Below are positions 39,152-42,333 of a stretch of 42,333 nt of DNA, in pieces; within the stretch, counting starts at the first letter, position 1, and every line of letters begins with the position of its first letter. Below the pieces are notes generated by a model. It saw only the letters and a list, made by a program, of their open reading frames with translations. It made no database searches and was not told the origin of the DNA. This stretch comes from Myxococcales bacterium (GTDB lineage: Bacteria > Myxococcota_A > UBA796 > GCA-2862545): positions 1 to 42,333 of the forward strand of contig JAHQVJ010000064.1 of assembly GCA_019634415.1 (NCBI GenBank), in the 5' to 3' direction. A program made the translations under genes and the position numbers.

Positions 39152-41177
39152 CCCCCAGGAAGCGATCCAAGAAGGTCCACATGTCGGCGACCTCGTCCAG
39201 CGCCATGCTCATGGGCTTGCCTTGGCCGTGACCGGCCCGCACGTCGACGCGTAACAGGATGGGCGCCTCCCCAAGCTGCGCGGCCTGCAGGGCGGCGGCG
39301 AACTTGTAGCTGTGTGCGGGAACCACCCGATCGTCGTGATCCGCGGTCATGATCAGGGTCGGAGGGTAGGTGCCCTCGGTCGCGTTGTGAAGGGGCGACA
39401 GCGCGAGCAGGTTGCGGAAGGAGGCCTCGCTCTCTTCCGAGGTACCGTAGTCGCTCGCCCAGGCCCAGCCGATGGTCCAGCGGTGGTACCGCAGCAGATC
39501 GAGCACCCCCACCGTGGGGATGGCAGCAGCGAACAGATCGGGTCGCTGGACCAGCACGGCTGCCGCCATGAAGCCACCGTTGCTGCGACCGTGCACCGCC
39601 AGGTGCGCCGGGGAGGTGAAGCCCGTGGCGCACAGGTGCTCCCCGATGCTGATCATGTCGTCGAAGGTGTTCTGCTTGCGCTCCCGCGTGCCTGCCAGGT
39701 GCCAGGCCCTGCCGAACTCCGCACCCCCGCGCAGGTTGGCCACCACGTAGGCCCCGCCCATCTCGACCCACACGGCCACCGTGCTCCGGAAGTCGGGCAA
39801 GATGGCCTGGTTGAACCCGCCGTAGCCGTACAGGAGCGTGGGCCTGGGGCCCTCCTGGGCCGAGCCGTCGTGCACAACGAAGGCCGGCACCTCGGTACCG
39901 TCCTTGCTCCGCACCACGATCCGCTCGACGGTGAAGCCGGACGGGTCCAGGCCCGGCACCTCGGTGCGCCAGTGCGACGTCATCTCGGCCGTCTCGAGGT
40001 CCAGGCGGAAGGTCTCGGAGGGGTGGTCGTAGCTCGAGGCCGAGAAGAACAGAGCGCCGAGGCTGTCGTCCCCCGAGAAGCCTCCCACCGTGCCCGCGAC
40101 GGCCACGTCGATCTCGCGGACGTCCGAACCGTCGATGTGGCGCAGGGTCACCGCGTGCACGCAGTGCCGCACGTGCACGCAGACCAACTGGTCGCCGTTG
40201 AGGGCCGCATAGTCCAGAGGCTCCTCCGACTCGGGCACCACCACGCGCCAGTCGTCGGGGCCGCGAGCGTCCAGCCGCATCGCCACCACGCGCCAGTTGG
40301 GCGCGTTGTGGGTCGTATGGAAGAACAGCTCGTCACCGTTGGTGCCCAGGAAGGTGAACTCGGCCTCGAAGTCACCGACGAGGACCTGCCGTTCCCCGGC
40401 GCGTCCACCCTCGAATCGGTGGGCCCAGATCTGGTTGCCGTGGGTGGCGGCTCGCCGGACGTGGACCACGAGGGTGTGGCCGTCACGACTCATGCTGGGG
40501 AACATCAGGTCGTGGGGATCGTCGGGTGGTGCCACCACCACCTCGTCTCGATCGGGGGCGTCTCCCAGCCGATGGAGCCTCACGTCCATGCCCAAGGTCG
40601 CCGAGACCTCCTCCGACGGCTGCGGAAAGTGGGTGTAGACGAAGGCCGAGCTGTCGGCCAGCCACCCACCACCGCCGAACTTGGCCTGACCCACCTCGTC
40701 GTCGAGGTCGGTGCCCGTGGTCACGTCGCGCACGCGCCACACGATCCAGTCGGAGCCTCCGTCGGAGATGGCGTAGGCCACCCTCGTGCCGTCTGGGCTG
40801 ACCGTCCACTGGTTGAGCGACACGGTGCCGTCTTCGGACATGGTGTTCGGATCCAGCACCACCTCGACGGGGCCATCGGGCGCCTGACGGCACACCACCG
40901 CCTGATCCTCCAAGCCGTCGTGCTGGACGAACCACAGCGTGCCTCGATGGACTCGCGGAGGGCTCCGGCGCACGTGATCGGCCACCTCCCGCAGGCGCTG
41001 CCGGATCGCGTCTCGCTCGGGTCCGTCCAGGAAGGTCGACGCGTAGGCGTTCTGAGCCGTCACCCAGGACCGGGTCTCGTCGCTGTTCGGGTCCTCGAGC
41101 CACCGATAGGGGTCGGGGACTGCCGTTCCGAACAGCGTGTCGACGGTGGGGTCCTTGCGGGTGGGAGGTGACGACAT
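39141..41177 (-). CDS. Prolyl oligopeptidase (S9A family)
   Basis: This cytosolic serine peptidase of 678 residues cleaves short peptides after proline. The N-terminus (DPYRWLEDPNSDETRSWVTAQN) is the typical opening. The seven-bladed propeller spans about residues 75-390. The alpha/beta hydrolase domain has catalytic Ser532 in GRSNGGFM, Asp in TADHDDRVVP and His in RAGHGQGKP. YGYGGFNQAILPDF is the family's upstream motif. The ATG at 41177 is chosen over an upstream in-frame start because the extra 49 residues look non-coding. No signal peptide is present. Confidence 0.93.
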   Translation of the reverse strand: MSSPPTRKDPTVDTLFGTAVPDPYRWLEDPNSDETRSWVTAQNAYASTFLDGPERDAIRQRLREVADHVRRSPPRVHRGTLWFVQHDGLEDQAVVCRQAPDGPVEVVLDPNTMSEDGTVSLNQWTVSPDGTRVAYAISDGGSDWIVWRVRDVTTGTDLDDEVGQAKFGGGGWLADSSAFVYTHFPQPSEEVSATLGMDVRLHRLGDAPDRDEVVVAPPDDPHDLMFPSMSRDGHTLVVHVRRAATHGNQIWAHRFEGGRAGERQVLVGDFEAEFTFLGTNGDELFFHTTHNAPNWRVVAMRLDARGPDDWRVVVPESEEPLDYAALNGDQLVCVHVRHCVHAVTLRHIDGSDVREIDVAVAGTVGGFSGDDSLGALFFSASSYDHPSETFRLDLETAEMTSHWRTEVPGLDPSGFTVERIVVRSKDGTEVPAFVVHDGSAQEGPRPTLLYGYGGFNQAILPDFRSTVAVWVEMGGAYVVANLRGGAEFGRAWHLAGTRERKQNTFDDMISIGEHLCATGFTSPAHLAVHGRSNGGFMAAAVLVQRPDLFAAAIPTVGVLDLLRYHRWTIGWAWASDYGTSEESEASFRNLLALSPLHNATEGTYPPTLIMTADHDDRVVPAHSYKFAAALQAAQLGEAPILLRVDVRAGHGQGKPMSMALDEVADMWTFLDRFLGVSG

Positions 41178-41288
41178 GGGCCTTCGTCCTGGGTAGCTTC
41201 GGGTGGAGCGGGAGGGGGTATCCCTAGAGACTGGTTCTGGCTGTATCGCCCCTCGGCACCGTGGACGCGTGCACAGGCCATCCAGGTC

Positions 41289-42305
41289 GTGCACAGCTCC
41301 TGGGCGATGGCGCAGCGGGGACACCGCGTGGAGCTGTGTGTGCAGGGGCGTGCGCGGTCGGACGAGGTGCTGCGGGCGTTCGGGCTTTCTCCGCTACCTA
41401 CCCTGCGATTGCGGGTCCTGCCCGTAGCGAACACGCCAGCGTCGACGGCCTATCGGGCGCGCTTTGCGGCCTGGGTCTTGCGCACGGGGGGGCGAGGGGT
41501 GGCGCTGGCCCGCAGCAAGCGGCACGCCGCCTGGGCGCTGCGCTGGTTCGGATCCCGGTTCCGCCTGCTGCTCGAGGCGCACGAGGTCGACAGCGTGCAG
41601 CGCGCGGATGCCGGCGAGGATCCCGCGCCGCTCCACGAGCTGGAGCGTCGAGTGCTGGCGCGATCCTGGGGCGTGGTGGCCAACTGTGAGGGCACGCTGC
41701 GCTTGCTGCAGCGCACCCACCCCCGATGTCCTCCCGCCGTGGTGGCTCACAACGGAGCTCGACCTGGTGTGGGGTCGGCAGGGCAGGGGGAGCACGTGGG
41801 CTGCGTCGGATCCGTGCGCCCCTACAAAGATCCTCGCACCGTGGCTCGAGCGGCGGCCTCGTGCCGCGAGCGCGTGGTCTGGATCGGACCCGACGCCTCA
41901 GATCTGGAGGCGCTGCAGCCCCTGGCCGGGGGGCGACTCCGCTGGGAGGCACCCGTTCCTCCCGCGCGGGTTCCTGCACGGCTGGCCGAGTTCCGTGCAC
42001 TCCTGTTGCCGTTGTCGCCGGGTCGATTCGGGGCGGAGCTGACGTCTCCGTTGAAGCTGTGGGACGCGCTGCAGAGCGGGGTGCCGCTGGTCGCCGCCGA
42101 CACCGCTGCCATTCGTGATGCGGCGGGAGGCGCCTACGTGCCCTACACCCCGGGTGACGTGGCCTCCCTCGTGAGGGCGCTGGACGCTGCCTGCCACGAC
42201 ACCGCTCTGCGGCGGCGCGTGCTGAAGCACGCGCGACGTCGCGCGCGCACGTGGGAACAGCGCGCTGCCGAGGTGGAGGCCTTCGTCGATCGGGTGCTGT
42301 CGTGA
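41289..42305 (+). CDS. Glycosyltransferase family 4-like 2
   Basis: From the GTG at 41289 the product has 338 residues. AHEVDSVQR, VANCEGTLRLLQRTHPRC, VAHNGARPG, GSVRPYKDPRTVARAA, LTSPLKLWDALQSGVPLVAAD (donor-site region) and a C-terminal helix are consistent with a GT-B enzyme. The same frame is open upstream and reads WFWLYRPSAPWTRAQAIQVV before the GTG, which looks like the real beta-1 and acceptor loop. No ATG, GTG or TTG starts that segment, although GGAGGGGG lies at 41211-41218. The true start is therefore unsettled. The stop overlaps the next gene (GTGA). Confidence 0.78.
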   Translation: MHSSWAMAQRGHRVELCVQGRARSDEVLRAFGLSPLPTLRLRVLPVANTPASTAYRARFAAWVLRTGGRGVALARSKRHAAWALRWFGSRFRLLLEAHEVDSVQRADAGEDPAPLHELERRVLARSWGVVANCEGTLRLLQRTHPRCPPAVVAHNGARPGVGSAGQGEHVGCVGSVRPYKDPRTVARAAASCRERVVWIGPDASDLEALQPLAGGRLRWEAPVPPARVPARLAEFRALLLPLSPGRFGAELTSPLKLWDALQSGVPLVAADTAAIRDAAGGAYVPYTPGDVASLVRALDAACHDTALRRRVLKHARRRARTWEQRAAEVEAFVDRVLS

Positions 42306-42333
42306 CTGTCGGGTACGTGCTGCGCTACTGGCC
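42302..42333 (+). CDS. Start of a further gene, possibly another glycosyltransferase
   Basis: Only ten full codons are visible from the GTG at 42302, which overlaps the preceding stop as GTGA. They read MTVGYVLRYW, and the next two bases begin a Pro codon. Family-4 glycosyltransferases often start with a strand then RxPxxSETF, so the opening fits one, but this is weak evidence. The gene continues beyond the window. Confidence 0.5.
   Translation, partial: MTVGYVLRYW

Noticed and set aside
1..42333. Searched by eye for tRNA, rRNA, CRISPR arrays, transposases, integrases and prophage genes.
   Set aside because: None seen. The only clear multi-copy non-coding repeats are the short palindromes at 33260-33401, whose spacing and number do not fit CRISPR.

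Overview
This window is GC-rich, gene-dense chromosomal DNA from a Gram-negative bacterium, most likely a myxobacterium-like (Myxococcota, former Deltaproteobacteria) lineage. That placement is inference. It rests on Hanks-type Ser/Thr kinase and PP2C genes, GAF proteins, a 4'-phosphopantetheinyl transferase, a futalosine-pathway (MqnD-type) menaquinone gene, multihaem cytochrome, LPS-type heptosyltransferases, a lipoprotein, and frequent GTG and TTG starts with 4-base overlaps. I see no insertion sequence, prophage, integrase, CRISPR array, tRNA or rRNA. No gap between genes exceeds about 225 bases.

Layout. (1) 1-2952, plus strand: two related secreted or unknown proteins (the first cut by the window edge, the second with a helix-hairpin-helix N-terminus), then guaA. 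(2) 2933-6231, minus strand: an apparent operon of PPTase, a sigma-factor-like protein, a TPR protein with a degenerate zincin tail, and a metallo-beta-lactamase-fold hydrolase. (3) 6302-15821, plus strand: a type IA topoisomerase, a 1037-residue protein fusing an aspartoacylase-like Zn hydrolase to about 700 unrecognised residues, two GAF paralogues sharing a small N-terminal module, a TrmN6-like methyltransferase, mqnD and an SRPBCC protein. (4) 15822-25393, minus strand: six packed genes running from a tandem-kinase-domain, tail-anchored Ser/Thr kinase through a PEGA/beta-rich envelope protein, a soluble lytic transglycosylase and a five-haem cytochrome c to a PP2C phosphatase fused to a cyclic-nucleotide-binding domain and an MDR oxidoreductase. 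(5) 25456-27267, plus strand: a Rieske protein and a hybrid histidine-kinase-like protein that has lost its phospho-accepting residues. (6) 27401-33254: bL28, a 59-residue conserved-looking protein and a DUF2520-type protein (minus), then rbfA-truB-rpsO-pnp-dut. (7) 33255-34038: a cluster of GGGGTTCG palindromes and a lipoprotein. (8) 34123-42333: ffh translationally coupled to two family-9 glycosyltransferases, a family-4 glycosyltransferase and a membrane protein; then a prolyl oligopeptidase on the minus strand, another family-4 glycosyltransferase and the first codons of a further gene.

How it fits together. The housekeeping content (guaA, topoisomerase, bL28, rbfA/truB/rpsO/pnp/dut, ffh) is standard. 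The most unusual material is threefold: the hydrolase-fusion plus twin GAF module at 9056-13681; the kinase-to-phosphatase envelope operon at 15822-25393, where a writer and an eraser of Ser/Thr phosphorylation bracket a wall-cleaving enzyme and a cytochrome; and two proteins kept intact although their catalytic residues are gone (the zincin-like tail at 3712-4530 and the histidine-kinase-like protein at 25978-27267). All functional links between neighbours are inferred from gene order and reading-frame overlap; nothing here was tested by database search.
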